Source: an uncultured Bacteroidales bacterium (lineage in GTDB: Bacteria > Bacteroidota > Bacteroidia > Bacteroidales > Paludibacteraceae). Taken from it: a DNA stretch of 50,630 nucleotides. Below are positions 1 through 7,936 of this stretch, one piece after another. The stretch lies in NCBI GenBank assembly GCA_902771935.1, contig CACXYM010000016.1, positions 1-50,630 on the forward strand, given 5' to 3'. The notes below the pieces were generated by a model that saw nothing but the letters and a program-made list of their open reading frames with translations, was not told the DNA's origin and did not search any database. Within the stretch, counting starts at the first letter, position 1. Every line of letters starts with the position of its first letter. A program made the translations under genes and the position numbers.

Positions 1-182
1 AGAATGAGGGACTCTGTATGTTGTCCGTCTTCCCAAGGGATATTATGTTGGTTGAGCAAGGCGCGATATGGTTCTTTGATAGTTCCCATATCGGAGACAA
101 AGACATCAAAGCCTTTTTCTTTCGCCAAGATAGCAGCTCCGCTGCCACTTTCTCCTGCGCCTAAAATAACTATTCTTTTCAT
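1..182 (-). CDS. murD: UDP-N-acetylmuramoylalanine--D-glutamate ligase, N-terminal part (runs off the window)
   Basis: This is the first 60 codons of MurD, the cytoplasmic ligase that adds D-glutamate to UDP-MurNAc-L-Ala in peptidoglycan precursor synthesis. The visible start MKRIVILGAGESGSGAA carries the N-terminal nucleotide-fold glycine motif typical of MurD. Its ATG (182-180) overlaps the mraY TGA as ATGA, so the two genes are translationally coupled. This position directly after mraY is the standard dcw-cluster order in Bacteroidetes. The family assignment rests on this short stretch plus synteny; the catalytic domains lie outside the window. Confidence 0.9.
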   Translation of the reverse strand, partial: MKRIVILGAGESGSGAAILAKEKGFDVFVSDMGTIKEPYRALLNQHNIPWEDGQHTESLI

Positions 183-1450
183 CGTATCTTGAGTGTTAGA
201 ATGGTGAAAGCCGCCAAAATAAGTGTTACGAGACAGAATCGCAAAACGATTTTCTGTTCGTGGTCGAGTTTGGTTCTGCCTTTGAAGATGATTTGGCAAG
301 TTGGGTCAATATTAAGCACCTGCTCTACGGAAGTACGGAAGTGGTCGTGCAAAGGTGTTCTTTTCCAAATGCGAACGTGTCGGTTGCGCTTTTTATAGAA
401 TTTGTACACTTGCGTTTGCAGAATAACCGAGACGCTCTCCATGAGAAATACTCCGCAAAGAATAGGAATAAGTAACTCTTTGTGAATTATGATAGCAGAA
501 ACGGCAATTATACCGCCGATGGTAAGACTTCCGGTATCTCCCATGAATACTTGCGCCGGGAATCCGTTCCACCAGAGGAAGCCAAGTAGCGCACCGACGA
601 ATGCAGCGAGGAAAACGACCAGTTCTTCGCTACCAGGGATGTACATGACATCGAAATAATCCGCCCAAACAGTTGAGCCGCTAACGTAAGCAAGAACAAT
701 CAGAGCTATGCCAATAATTGCAGAGTTGCCGGCACACATACCATCCATACCATCGTTGAGATTGGCACCATTGCTGACCGCTGCTACAACAAAGATAGTG
801 AGCAAGACAAAGAAAATCCATCCTGCACGGTACATGTTTTCCTCCCCGAGGAAACGGAACATATCCGCATAGTTTGCGTTGTGATTCTTAATAAAGGGGA
901 TAGTGGTCCGTGTGGATTTGACATCGGGCGTTTTGTACACCACTTCAACATTGTTTTCGATACGTGTTTCCACCACCTCGTTCATCGTTGTGACTGGGCT
1001 GTAACGTAGCGTAAGACCAATGATTAGTCCGAGTAGGACTTGTCCGGCAATCTTAATCCATCCGTTTAGACCATCTTTGTTGTGCCGGAACGTCTTTATG
1101 TAGTCGTCTGCAAAGCCGAGTGTACCGAGGATAAGCGTTGTGGCAAGCATCAAGATCATGTAGATATTGGTGAGATTGCCGAGCAGCAGAACAGCAATCA
1201 GCATGGATGCGATAATGACAATACCACCCATAGTTGGTACGCCCTTTTTAGCCACGTTGAACGGATCGAGCTTTTCGTCACGCTGCGTTTCGGATATGTT
1301 TCTGCGTTTGAGCAGGTTGATGAAGTAATCACCAAAAAAGACACTGACAAGCAGGGCAATCACTCCTGCAAGAATGGCTCTGAACGAGATGTACGTGAAG
1401 AGTCGTGCTCCGAGTACATCATTAAAATGATTGAAGAGTGAATATATCAT
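179..1450 (-). CDS. mraY: phospho-N-acetylmuramoyl-pentapeptide-transferase
   Basis: MraY transfers phospho-MurNAc-pentapeptide to undecaprenyl phosphate at the inner face of the cytoplasmic membrane, giving lipid I. The 423-residue protein is polytopic. Family motifs are present: DDYIK (115-119), NLNDGMDG (230-237, catalytic-site Asp), GDTGS (304-308) and the HDH motif (368-370). An extended loop at about 150-205 fits the longer MraY of Bacteroidetes compared with about 360 residues in E. coli. It follows murE after a 100-bp gap that holds a tandem repeat, and its stop overlaps the murD start. Confidence 0.97.
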   Translation of the reverse strand: MIYSLFNHFNDVLGARLFTYISFRAILAGVIALLVSVFFGDYFINLLKRRNISETQRDEKLDPFNVAKKGVPTMGGIVIIASMLIAVLLLGNLTNIYMILMLATTLILGTLGFADDYIKTFRHNKDGLNGWIKIAGQVLLGLIIGLTLRYSPVTTMNEVVETRIENNVEVVYKTPDVKSTRTTIPFIKNHNANYADMFRFLGEENMYRAGWIFFVLLTIFVVAAVSNGANLNDGMDGMCAGNSAIIGIALIVLAYVSGSTVWADYFDVMYIPGSEELVVFLAAFVGALLGFLWWNGFPAQVFMGDTGSLTIGGIIAVSAIIIHKELLIPILCGVFLMESVSVILQTQVYKFYKKRNRHVRIWKRTPLHDHFRTSVEQVLNIDPTCQIIFKGRTKLDHEQKIVLRFCLVTLILAAFTILTLKIR

Positions 1451-1505
1451 AATCTCTGTTGTTTATAGGCTTTCGGTTATCTTTAGATTGGCTTAATGTT
1501 TCGTG

Positions 1506-1538
1506 TATCTATCGTATATCTATCGTATATCTATCGTA
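1506..1538. repeat. 11-bp tandem repeat (3 perfect copies) between murE and mraY
   Basis: Three perfect copies of TATCTATCGTA sit in the only sizeable gap (1451-1550) of the cell-wall operon. Nothing else is recognisable in the gap. The unit length is close to one helical turn. No function can be assigned from sequence. Confidence 0.9.
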
Positions 1539-1550
1539 GTTATCGGGAGA

Positions 1551-2996
1551 CTATATGCATTTTCGAACGATTTCGTGGTCATCAAAGTGGTGCTTGACGC
1601 CTTTGATGATTTGGTAGTCTTCATGTCCTTTTCCTGCTACGAGTATGACATCTTCGGCTTGAGCCAGTGTGCATGCGGTTTTAATAGCGGACTCACGGTC
1701 GGTAATGATAAGTGTTGAGCGGAGTTCATCTTCGGTGAGACCTGCAGCCATGTCGCGCAAGATATCTTCCGGCTCCTCGTCTCGCGGGTTGTCGGACGTG
1801 AGGATGAGTTGGTCTGAACCGTGTTTCGCTATTTGGGCCATCATAGGACGTTTGCCTTTATCGCGGTTTCCACCACATCCGACAACAGTAATGAGTTTGC
1901 CTTTCCTTATTTCGTTGATGGTTTGAATTACATTATCTACTGCATCAGGTGTGTGCGCATAATCGATGATGGCCGTCCAACCTTTGGGTGAATGAATGGT
2001 CTCAAATCGTCCGTTAACAGGCTTGAGCGTGGAGAGAACTCGGAGCACTTCCATCTTATCAAAGCCAAGATTAATAGCTGCGCCATAGATGCAGAGGAGG
2101 TTGCTTACATTGAATCGGCCTACCAATGGAACAAAAACCTCTTGTCCATCGAGTTGCAAGAGCATGCCATCAAAGCCTTCTTCGAGTATCTGAGCACGAT
2201 AATCAGCCATCATCCGCACCGAATAAGAATAGACTTTCGCCTTCGTATTTTGCGTCATTACGAGCCCGTTCTTGTCATCCTTATTCGTTACGGCAAAGGC
2301 TTCTTTCTTTAGATTGTCGAAGAGTTGTTTTTTCGTATCACGGTAGTTGTCAAAGGTCTTGTGATAGTCAATATGGTCGCGCGTAAGATTGGTGAAGAGT
2401 GCGCCATCAAAGTCAAGTCCTGCAATGCGCTTTTGTGCGATAGCGTGGCTGCTGACTTCCATGAAAGCGTGAGAACAACCGGCATCCACCATTCGTTTGA
2501 GCAGACCATTCAATTCCAGAGCATCCGGTGTGGTGTGCGTAGCGGGAATAGATTCCTCATCGATGTAATTGACAACGGTGGATAGTAAGCCGGTTTTGTG
2601 TCCTAAGGCGCGCGCGAGTTTATATAATAAGGTGGCGATAGTGGTTTTTCCGTTCGTGCCGGTTACGCCGACCAGCGTCAGTTTCTTGCTCGGTTCTTCA
2701 AACCATTTGCTTGCCATGCGACCTAATGCCTCATCCGTATTTTCAACCAAGATATAGGTCACGTTATTGCTTCCGGAAGGCAAATAGTCCGGATTAGACA
2801 GAACAACCGCCTTTGCACCTTTTTGGATGCAAGATGCGATGTATTCGTGTCCATCCACAGCCGTTCCTACTTGGGCCACAAAGAGGTTCCCTTCGTTCAC
2901 CTTGCGAGAGTCGAACTGAATAGCTGTGATGTCGATATCCGTGCAACCGATGATTTGTTTCGGCGTGATGACGGAGAGTAATTCGTTGAGTATCAT
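1551..2996 (-). CDS. murE: UDP-N-acetylmuramoyl-L-alanyl-D-glutamate--2,6-diaminopimelate ligase
   Basis: MurE adds the third stem-peptide residue to UDP-MurNAc-L-Ala-D-Glu in the cytoplasm. The 481-residue protein has the Mur ligase order: N-terminal uridine-binding domain (about 20-95), central ATPase with the P-loop TGTNGKTT (112-119), a candidate carbamylated lysine at TKKQLF (221-226), and a C-terminal domain. DNPR (402-405) is the signature of meso-diaminopimelate-specific MurE, so a DAP-type peptidoglycan is expected. The gene starts 4 bp after ftsI ends, in the same operon. Confidence 0.97.
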   Translation of the reverse strand: MILNELLSVITPKQIIGCTDIDITAIQFDSRKVNEGNLFVAQVGTAVDGHEYIASCIQKGAKAVVLSNPDYLPSGSNNVTYILVENTDEALGRMASKWFEEPSKKLTLVGVTGTNGKTTIATLLYKLARALGHKTGLLSTVVNYIDEESIPATHTTPDALELNGLLKRMVDAGCSHAFMEVSSHAIAQKRIAGLDFDGALFTNLTRDHIDYHKTFDNYRDTKKQLFDNLKKEAFAVTNKDDKNGLVMTQNTKAKVYSYSVRMMADYRAQILEEGFDGMLLQLDGQEVFVPLVGRFNVSNLLCIYGAAINLGFDKMEVLRVLSTLKPVNGRFETIHSPKGWTAIIDYAHTPDAVDNVIQTINEIRKGKLITVVGCGGNRDKGKRPMMAQIAKHGSDQLILTSDNPRDEEPEDILRDMAAGLTEDELRSTLIITDRESAIKTACTLAQAEDVILVAGKGHEDYQIIKGVKHHFDDHEIVRKCI

Positions 2997-3000
2997 AATA

Positions 3001-4830
3001 TTACCGTTTTTCTAAAAACAAGTTGCCTTCCACTATATCGTAGCAATCGCTATATGCGATGGTTTTTTCGGCTATCTGTCTAACCACATTACCGCAATCA
3101 AATCCGGCATCATAGAGAGGGTAGTTCTTCGGATTTTCAATCATGCAGAGGCAGGTGTACTGAGGATTTTCTTCTGGGAAGTATCCCACGAAAGTCATGC
3201 GGTGGTTTTTGCCTGAATAGCCACGCCGCGGGATGAACATCTGTGCCGTTCCTGTCTTGCCGGCTATGTGTACGAGATCTGATTGCGCTTTGTAGGCAAC
3301 AATTGTATTTCCCCATTTGCGCACAGAAGCCGTACCGAGTTTGTTGTCCCAAACGACATCGTGCAAGCACAGTTTTATGTCGTTAAGGGTAGATTTTTTG
3401 CACATGGACGATTTGATGGTTTCTGTTCTGAACTCCTTCACGGTCATGCCGTCTTTGCGCAATTCGGTCACTAACATCGGACGGACCATCTTGCCGTTGT
3501 TGGCAATACCATTATAGAAGGCGATGATCTGCATTGGACTCAGTTCCACAGAGTAACCGTAAGCCATCTTACTTATAGTAACGGCATCTTCTGGAATCTG
3601 TATTCTCGGACCATCTGCGCCAGGAATCTCGCTGTAGAAACTGTCACGCAGATTCATTTTCTCCAACTTGCGGACGAACTTCTCTGCATTGCCGTCATAG
3701 GCTTTGGTGATAATCTTAGCCAGTGCGATATTCGAACTGATAGCCAGCGCTGAACGCACGGTGTAGATGGTATCTTTTGGGTGCGAATCCGTGTGCTTGG
3801 ACTTGCCGAGGTACATCCATCCGTCGCGGTACACTTTGATCGTGTCGTCCAACTTGATTTTGTTGTCATCAAGCGCTGCCATTAGTGCTATGGTCTTGAA
3901 AGTGGACCCGGGCTCAACGCGTGTGACTGCATGGTTCATCATCTCTGCATACGTGCCATCTTTGCATCGGTCAAGGTTCGAAATGGCTTTGATATGGCCA
4001 TTCTGCGTTTCCATCAAAATGCAACATCCCCAGTCACCCTGCACCATTTCCAGTCGCTCACGTAGTGCGGTCTCCACAATATCTTGCAGGTCGGTATTGA
4101 TAGTTGTTACCACATCGATACCATCTTCTTCCTCTTTAACAGTGATATTTTCCCAACGCCCACCGACGCGTTGACGAGTGCTTATTCCGTTGTGTCCCGC
4201 TAGTTCTTTGTCAAACTGTTTCTCCAAGCCGGCATTACCGTAACCTCCATCACCATAGATACTTCCAATAGTACGTGAAGCGAGACTACCAAACGGCTTG
4301 ACTCTGCGGTGTTGGTTGTCAAACGTTACACCAGATTTGTATACACCCCGTTTAATAAGCGGCAGTTGTTGGATCTCTTTCATCTCCGTATAGGTGATGC
4401 GGCGTTTGGTCAGTTTATGGATAATCTTTCCCTTGCCTTTATTCGCGCGAAAAGCAGTCATCATTACTTGCTTGTATTCAGCCGCACTGCGGTCGCCAAC
4501 GATGCGTGCCAAACCGCGAGCAATGGTGTCCACGTTATTGTAGAAAAGCGTGTCTTTCCCCTGATGCAGCGCTTCTACGCGAGTGTCCATCGAAACATAA
4601 TACTGCGGCATACTTGATGCGAGCAATCGCCCTGCGCTGTCTAATATATTGCCACGGGTCGCCGTAATAAGCTGGTTCGTCTGTATCTGCCCTTTGGCAA
4701 TTGCCAACCACTGTTCCCGCTCGCGGGTTTGAATAATTGCAATCTTGACAATAACGGCAACGAATCCTGCTGCAATCAGTAGGAAAATAATTGCAAATCG
4801 AAGAATTGTATGTCGCTGGTTGTCACTCAT
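3001..4830 (-). CDS. ftsI: division-specific peptidoglycan transpeptidase (PBP3/FtsI class)
   Basis: This class B penicillin-binding protein cross-links septal peptidoglycan in the periplasm as part of the divisome. It has a short cytoplasmic tail, one membrane anchor (about 10-32), a PBP dimerisation region and a transpeptidase domain. The active-site motifs are STFK (309-312, acyl-enzyme Ser309), SSN (365-367) and KTG (525-527). At 609 residues it ends soon after the transpeptidase domain. Many Bacteroidetes FtsI proteins are about 100 residues longer and carry a C-terminal PASTA domain, which is missing here. Its start overlaps the ftsL-like gene by 8 bp. Confidence 0.95.
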   Translation of the reverse strand: MSDNQRHTILRFAIIFLLIAAGFVAVIVKIAIIQTREREQWLAIAKGQIQTNQLITATRGNILDSAGRLLASSMPQYYVSMDTRVEALHQGKDTLFYNNVDTIARGLARIVGDRSAAEYKQVMMTAFRANKGKGKIIHKLTKRRITYTEMKEIQQLPLIKRGVYKSGVTFDNQHRRVKPFGSLASRTIGSIYGDGGYGNAGLEKQFDKELAGHNGISTRQRVGGRWENITVKEEEDGIDVVTTINTDLQDIVETALRERLEMVQGDWGCCILMETQNGHIKAISNLDRCKDGTYAEMMNHAVTRVEPGSTFKTIALMAALDDNKIKLDDTIKVYRDGWMYLGKSKHTDSHPKDTIYTVRSALAISSNIALAKIITKAYDGNAEKFVRKLEKMNLRDSFYSEIPGADGPRIQIPEDAVTISKMAYGYSVELSPMQIIAFYNGIANNGKMVRPMLVTELRKDGMTVKEFRTETIKSSMCKKSTLNDIKLCLHDVVWDNKLGTASVRKWGNTIVAYKAQSDLVHIAGKTGTAQMFIPRRGYSGKNHRMTFVGYFPEENPQYTCLCMIENPKNYPLYDAGFDCGNVVRQIAEKTIAYSDCYDIVEGNLFLEKR

Positions 4831-5137
4831 TTACTCGTATTGCTGGTATGGTGCTCTCTTGCAACAGGCTGCCTTGCTCTTTGAGCGATTTGACTATCTG
4901 TGATTGCCGCGTTTCGCGCACCAATTGGGATGAAATGGTTAAGTATTCAAACTTCTTATCACGCACTTCTTTGCGCAGGTCGGAGAGCTTATGTTGCTGT
5001 TGCATAGAATGATAGCCGGCAAGAATGTACACGAAGATGCATCCGCAAATTAAGGCAATCAGCCTATATTGCTTGCGGAGAAATTCGCTTCGCAGTTTCT
5101 CACCATTAAGCCAACCTTGTAAATCTGCTATCGTCAT
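4823..5137 (-). CDS. ftsL: FtsL-like cell-division protein
   Basis: This is a 104-residue bitopic membrane protein with a cytoplasmic N-terminus, one transmembrane helix (about 24-42) and a periplasmic heptad-patterned coiled coil (about 45-90). That is the architecture of FtsL, the scaffold joining FtsB/FtsQ to FtsW-FtsI. Primary-sequence similarity to FtsL is low, as usual. The call rests on topology, size and location between rsmH and ftsI, where Bacteroidetes encode their FtsL-like protein. It begins 1 bp after rsmH and overlaps ftsI by 8 bp, suggesting coupled translation. Confidence 0.85.
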   Translation of the reverse strand: MTIADLQGWLNGEKLRSEFLRKQYRLIALICGCIFVYILAGYHSMQQQHKLSDLRKEVRDKKFEYLTISSQLVRETRQSQIVKSLKEQGSLLQESTIPAIRVNE

Positions 5138-5138
5138 A

Positions 5139-6044
5139 CTATATCTTTTCCGCTACGCGTAATTTGGCGCTGCGGGCACGCGGGTTACGCTCTATTTCTT
5201 CTTCTGTGGCTGTACGCCCTTTTTCAATGAGACGGAAAGGTGCGAGTATGTTGCCGTAGAAGTCTTTTTCTATAATGCCTTCGAGGTTGCCGCTTCGCAG
5301 GAAATTCTTCACAATCCGATCCTCTAACGAATGGTACGTCAAAATAACTATTCGCCCGCCGGGACGAAGTAATTCTTTGGCAGCCACCAACATATCCCGT
5401 AAAGCACCTAATTCATCATTTACATCTATACGCAAGGCTTGAAACGCACATGTAACTTCTTTCTTTTTGCGCGGGTCGATGTCAACCGAAGTGGAGCCGG
5501 TTAATGCGCGCAGCAAATCCCATGTCGTCGCAATTGGTCGCGCAGCCTGAATTCGACGTGCCAACTGCTTAGCATTAGGTAACTCACCATATAAGTGCAA
5601 CACACGCGCCAGTGCTTCTTCCGAATAATTATTCACTATATCCGCTGCCGTTTGACCGCCTTGCCGGTTCATGCGCATATCCAAAGGCCCGTCAAAACGG
5701 AAACTGAATCCACGCTCAGCTTCGTCAAAATGGTGGAAACTAACACCTAAGTCGGCCAGCACCCCGTCTATCTGTTTCACACCATAATAATCCATGAAAT
5801 TCGCTAAGTAGCGGAAATTACTATGTATTATCTGCCAATTCTCCGGCACATCTTGCTGGCGCGAAATAGCCTCTAGGTCTTGGTCTAGCGAATATAGTTT
5901 GCCTTTTTTATTGAGATGCTTTAGAATCTCGCGACTATGTCCGCCTCCACCGAGCGTCACATCCACATACACTCCCTCAGACTTGATAGCCAAGCCTTCT
6001 ATTGTCTCTGTGAGCATTGCCGGTATGTGGTATACATTTTCCAT
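5139..6044 (-). CDS. rsmH: 16S rRNA (cytosine1402-N4)-methyltransferase
   Basis: RsmH (formerly MraW) is an S-adenosylmethionine-dependent methyltransferase that N4-methylates C1402 in the ribosomal P site. The 301-residue protein has the class I SAM-binding glycine motif LGGGGHS (31-37), a conserved start resembling YHIPVML, and the C-terminal basic motif RARSAKLRV. Its ATG overlaps the mraZ stop as TAATG. It is the second gene of the division and cell-wall operon. Confidence 0.97.
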   Translation of the reverse strand: MENVYHIPAMLTETIEGLAIKSEGVYVDVTLGGGGHSREILKHLNKKGKLYSLDQDLEAISRQQDVPENWQIIHSNFRYLANFMDYYGVKQIDGVLADLGVSFHHFDEAERGFSFRFDGPLDMRMNRQGGQTAADIVNNYSEEALARVLHLYGELPNAKQLARRIQAARPIATTWDLLRALTGSTSVDIDPRKKKEVTCAFQALRIDVNDELGALRDMLVAAKELLRPGGRIVILTYHSLEDRIVKNFLRSGNLEGIIEKDFYGNILAPFRLIEKGRTATEEEIERNPRARSAKLRVAEKI

Positions 6045-6493
6045 TAACCCCTCTTCATTCGCGCACGAATACGATCAGACAAATCGCGCGATTCCAGTTT
6101 CTTTTCTTCAAACTTATCAGGACTCCACAATGCAAAACGGTCGAAAAGACCGACAAACACGATGTCTTGCCCGATACCGATTGCTTCCAAGTCGCGTTTT
6201 TGAATTAGAATACGACCCTGATTATCCATTTCCAAGAATTCGGCGGCAGACATAAACTGCATCAGCAGCATCTGATCTTCCGGCTCCCAGTCGTCTAACG
6301 CATTGCGCAGTACCGTCACTTTCTCGTCCCATATATGTTCTGGGTAAAAAATAATGCACTCATTATCCATGTCGCGATGCATCACAATGCGTTTGGAATC
6401 CAAACCGGACAATAACTTGCGGTAGGTTGCAGGCACAAAAATGCGCCCTTTTTCATCAACACGACCCGCAATATGACCTATAAATGTACTCAT
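6044..6493 (-). CDS. mraZ: division/cell-wall cluster transcriptional repressor MraZ
   Basis: MraZ is an AbrB-fold DNA-binding protein that autoregulates the dcw operon by binding direct repeats at its own promoter. The protein begins MSTFIGHIAGRVDEKGRIFV, matching the family start, so the ATG at 6493 was chosen. An upstream in-frame ATG at 6565 would place the start upstream of the promoter box. Two AbrB-like repeats are seen, each with a DxKGRI-type core (DEKGRIFVP, and DNQGRILIQ in the second half). The length of 149 residues is normal. It is first in the operon and its stop overlaps rsmH. Confidence 0.95.
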   Translation of the reverse strand: MSTFIGHIAGRVDEKGRIFVPATYRKLLSGLDSKRIVMHRDMDNECIIFYPEHIWDEKVTVLRNALDDWEPEDQMLLMQFMSAAEFLEMDNQGRILIQKRDLEAIGIGQDIVFVGLFDRFALWSPDKFEEKKLESRDLSDRIRARMKRG

Positions 6494-6532
6494 TTTTTTG
6501 CGTTCTTCAGACCTTGTTTCTGAAAAACGCCG

Positions 6533-6575
6533 CAAAGGTACAAAAAATATTTGATATTTCACCACTTTTCACCAC
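6533..6575 (-). promoter_or_regulatory. mraZ promoter -7 box with overlapping MraZ-box-like direct repeats
   Basis: On the minus strand TACCTTTG (6540-6533) matches the Bacteroides -7 element TAnnTTTG about 40 bp before the mraZ ATG. The -33 region at 20-bp spacing is poor. It is overlapped by two direct repeats of GTGGTGAAA (6575-6567 and 6565-6557) with a 10-bp period, the arrangement of MraZ operators in other bacteria. A further pair (GTGGTGAAAA and ATGGAGAAAA, plus strand 6672-6691) lies upstream. Apart from these repeats, nothing else is recognisable in the AT-rich gap 6576-6724. Operator function is inferred. Confidence 0.6.
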
Positions 6576-6724
6576 AAAAAAATAATAAACATGCTTTTTA
6601 ACATGTTTTCGACAATTCTAAAAGCCGTGTAAGTGTGTAATGTACAGTGATTTACGCAGGTTTTCAACAAAGTGGTGAAAAATGGAGAAAAAATGCGACT
6701 TTTAGTTGTTTTGAATGAAAAATG

Positions 6725-7195
6725 CTATTCGTGGTGGTAAGATTCGCCCCGAAGAATAGTGCAAGCACGATACAATTGCTCAACAAAAAAGAGTCGGACC
6801 ATCTGGTGCGAAAATGTCATTTTGGACAAACTGATCATACCATTGGCTCGGTCATATACTTCTTTTGAGAAACCGTAGGGCCCACCGACGACAAAAATAA
6901 TATCCCGTCCCGAACTCATCTGTTTTTGTAAATAATTGGCAAACTCCAAAGAGCGGAACTGTTCGCCGCGTTCGTCTAAGAGAATAAGTGCAGCCGAAGG
7001 AGAAATAGCCTTTAAAATCAGTTCTCCTTCTTGCTTTTTTTGCACATCTTGAGAAACTTTCCCCTTGCCATTAAGTTCCGGAATAACGCGCAGCTCAAAT
7101 GGTGCATAGTGTGTTAGACGTCCGCAATAGTCGCCTATAAGCGTATCTAAATGCTTGTCTGCGGTTTTGCCTACCACTAAAAGGGTTATCTTCAT
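6725..7195 (-). CDS. rlmH: 23S rRNA (pseudouridine1915-N3)-methyltransferase
   Basis: RlmH is a SPOUT-fold methyltransferase that methylates pseudouridine 1915 in helix 69 of 23S rRNA within the 70S ribosome. The start MKITLLVVGKT (ATG at 7195) gives 156 residues, the family norm. The SAM-pocket motif GGPYG (104-108) and the C-terminal segment with the FSHQMVR motif and the ending ESYHHE are diagnostic. Its ATG overlaps the thioesterase stop as ATGA, making it the last gene of a six-gene minus-strand run that starts at yihY. Confidence 0.96.
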   Translation of the reverse strand: MKITLLVVGKTADKHLDTLIGDYCGRLTHYAPFELRVIPELNGKGKVSQDVQKKQEGELILKAISPSAALILLDERGEQFRSLEFANYLQKQMSSGRDIIFVVGGPYGFSKEVYDRANGMISLSKMTFSHQMVRLFFVEQLYRACTILRGESYHHE

Positions 7196-7923
7196 GCTAT
7201 AATGGTGATTTTTGCAGCGCACGACGTCTCGCCGTTAGCGTTTTTCTGTTGGTATTGGATGCCATCGGGTAGTTCTAAATAGAGTGTATCAATCTGTTCG
7301 CCAAGACGCGCTTCACGTTGGTAGTTGATGTCTAAACGTACGCGTTTGCCCAAATAGTCCGGCTTGGCGGCATTAACCATCGCTGCGAGATATTTGCAGG
7401 AATTACAATGGTCATTGTAATCCACGTCCGTATATTGTACGATATGAGAAACCAAGCCCGTCGGCTCTGTAATCGGCAGCAAGCGCGGAGCGCGGGGAAT
7501 ATCTAATTTTTCGCCATCAATAGCACCCTCGAACATCGGGCGGTCGAAGATATTAACGATTTCACGCTTGTCCATATCCAGAACTGCCCACTGACTGGTA
7601 CATTCGCCGATTTGACGCCGCACACCATCTTTATCTGTGATATAAATGCGGAAGTCACGCGTGGACAACATATGTGCCTGCGACTCAATCCATGTCTCAA
7701 TAGTCATCTTTTCCAAATACGAAGGCATGTAATCCATGATTAGCGACAGCCGTGTCAATACCCACGTCTTGCGCTCCGGATGCAAGCGAATAATACCGTA
7801 ACCGAGTTGGTCTGCCACTGTTCCTGCTACTTCTAACAGGTAATTTTCCATATCCGGCAGACGCAGACGTTTCGCTGCATCTACTTCTTGATATTTAATC
7901 TCGTAGTCGAAATAATACTTCAT
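7192..7923 (-). CDS. acyl-ACP thioesterase (FatA/FatB family)
   Basis: This protein is predicted to hydrolyse acyl-acyl carrier protein in the cytoplasm, releasing free fatty acids. The 243-residue protein is a double hot-dog protein. The first half begins YEIKYQEVD and contains the family-like WVLTRLSLIMD. The second half has DVDYNDHCNSCKYL, matching the catalytic-region consensus D-x-N-x-H-x-N of bacterial acyl-ACP thioesterases. It sits 13 bp after the S9 peptidase gene and overlaps rlmH. Chain-length preference cannot be read from sequence. Confidence 0.9.
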   Translation of the reverse strand: MKYYFDYEIKYQEVDAAKRLRLPDMENYLLEVAGTVADQLGYGIIRLHPERKTWVLTRLSLIMDYMPSYLEKMTIETWIESQAHMLSTRDFRIYITDKDGVRRQIGECTSQWAVLDMDKREIVNIFDRPMFEGAIDGEKLDIPRAPRLLPITEPTGLVSHIVQYTDVDYNDHCNSCKYLAAMVNAAKPDYLGKRVRLDINYQREARLGEQIDTLYLELPDGIQYQQKNANGETSCAAKITIIA

Positions 7924-7936
7924 TATGCTTAATTAT

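Noticed and set aside
6576-6724. Replication origin in the AT-rich gap upstream of mraZ
   Set aside because: No DnaA boxes and no dnaA or other origin-linked genes nearby; the direct repeats fit MraZ boxes better.
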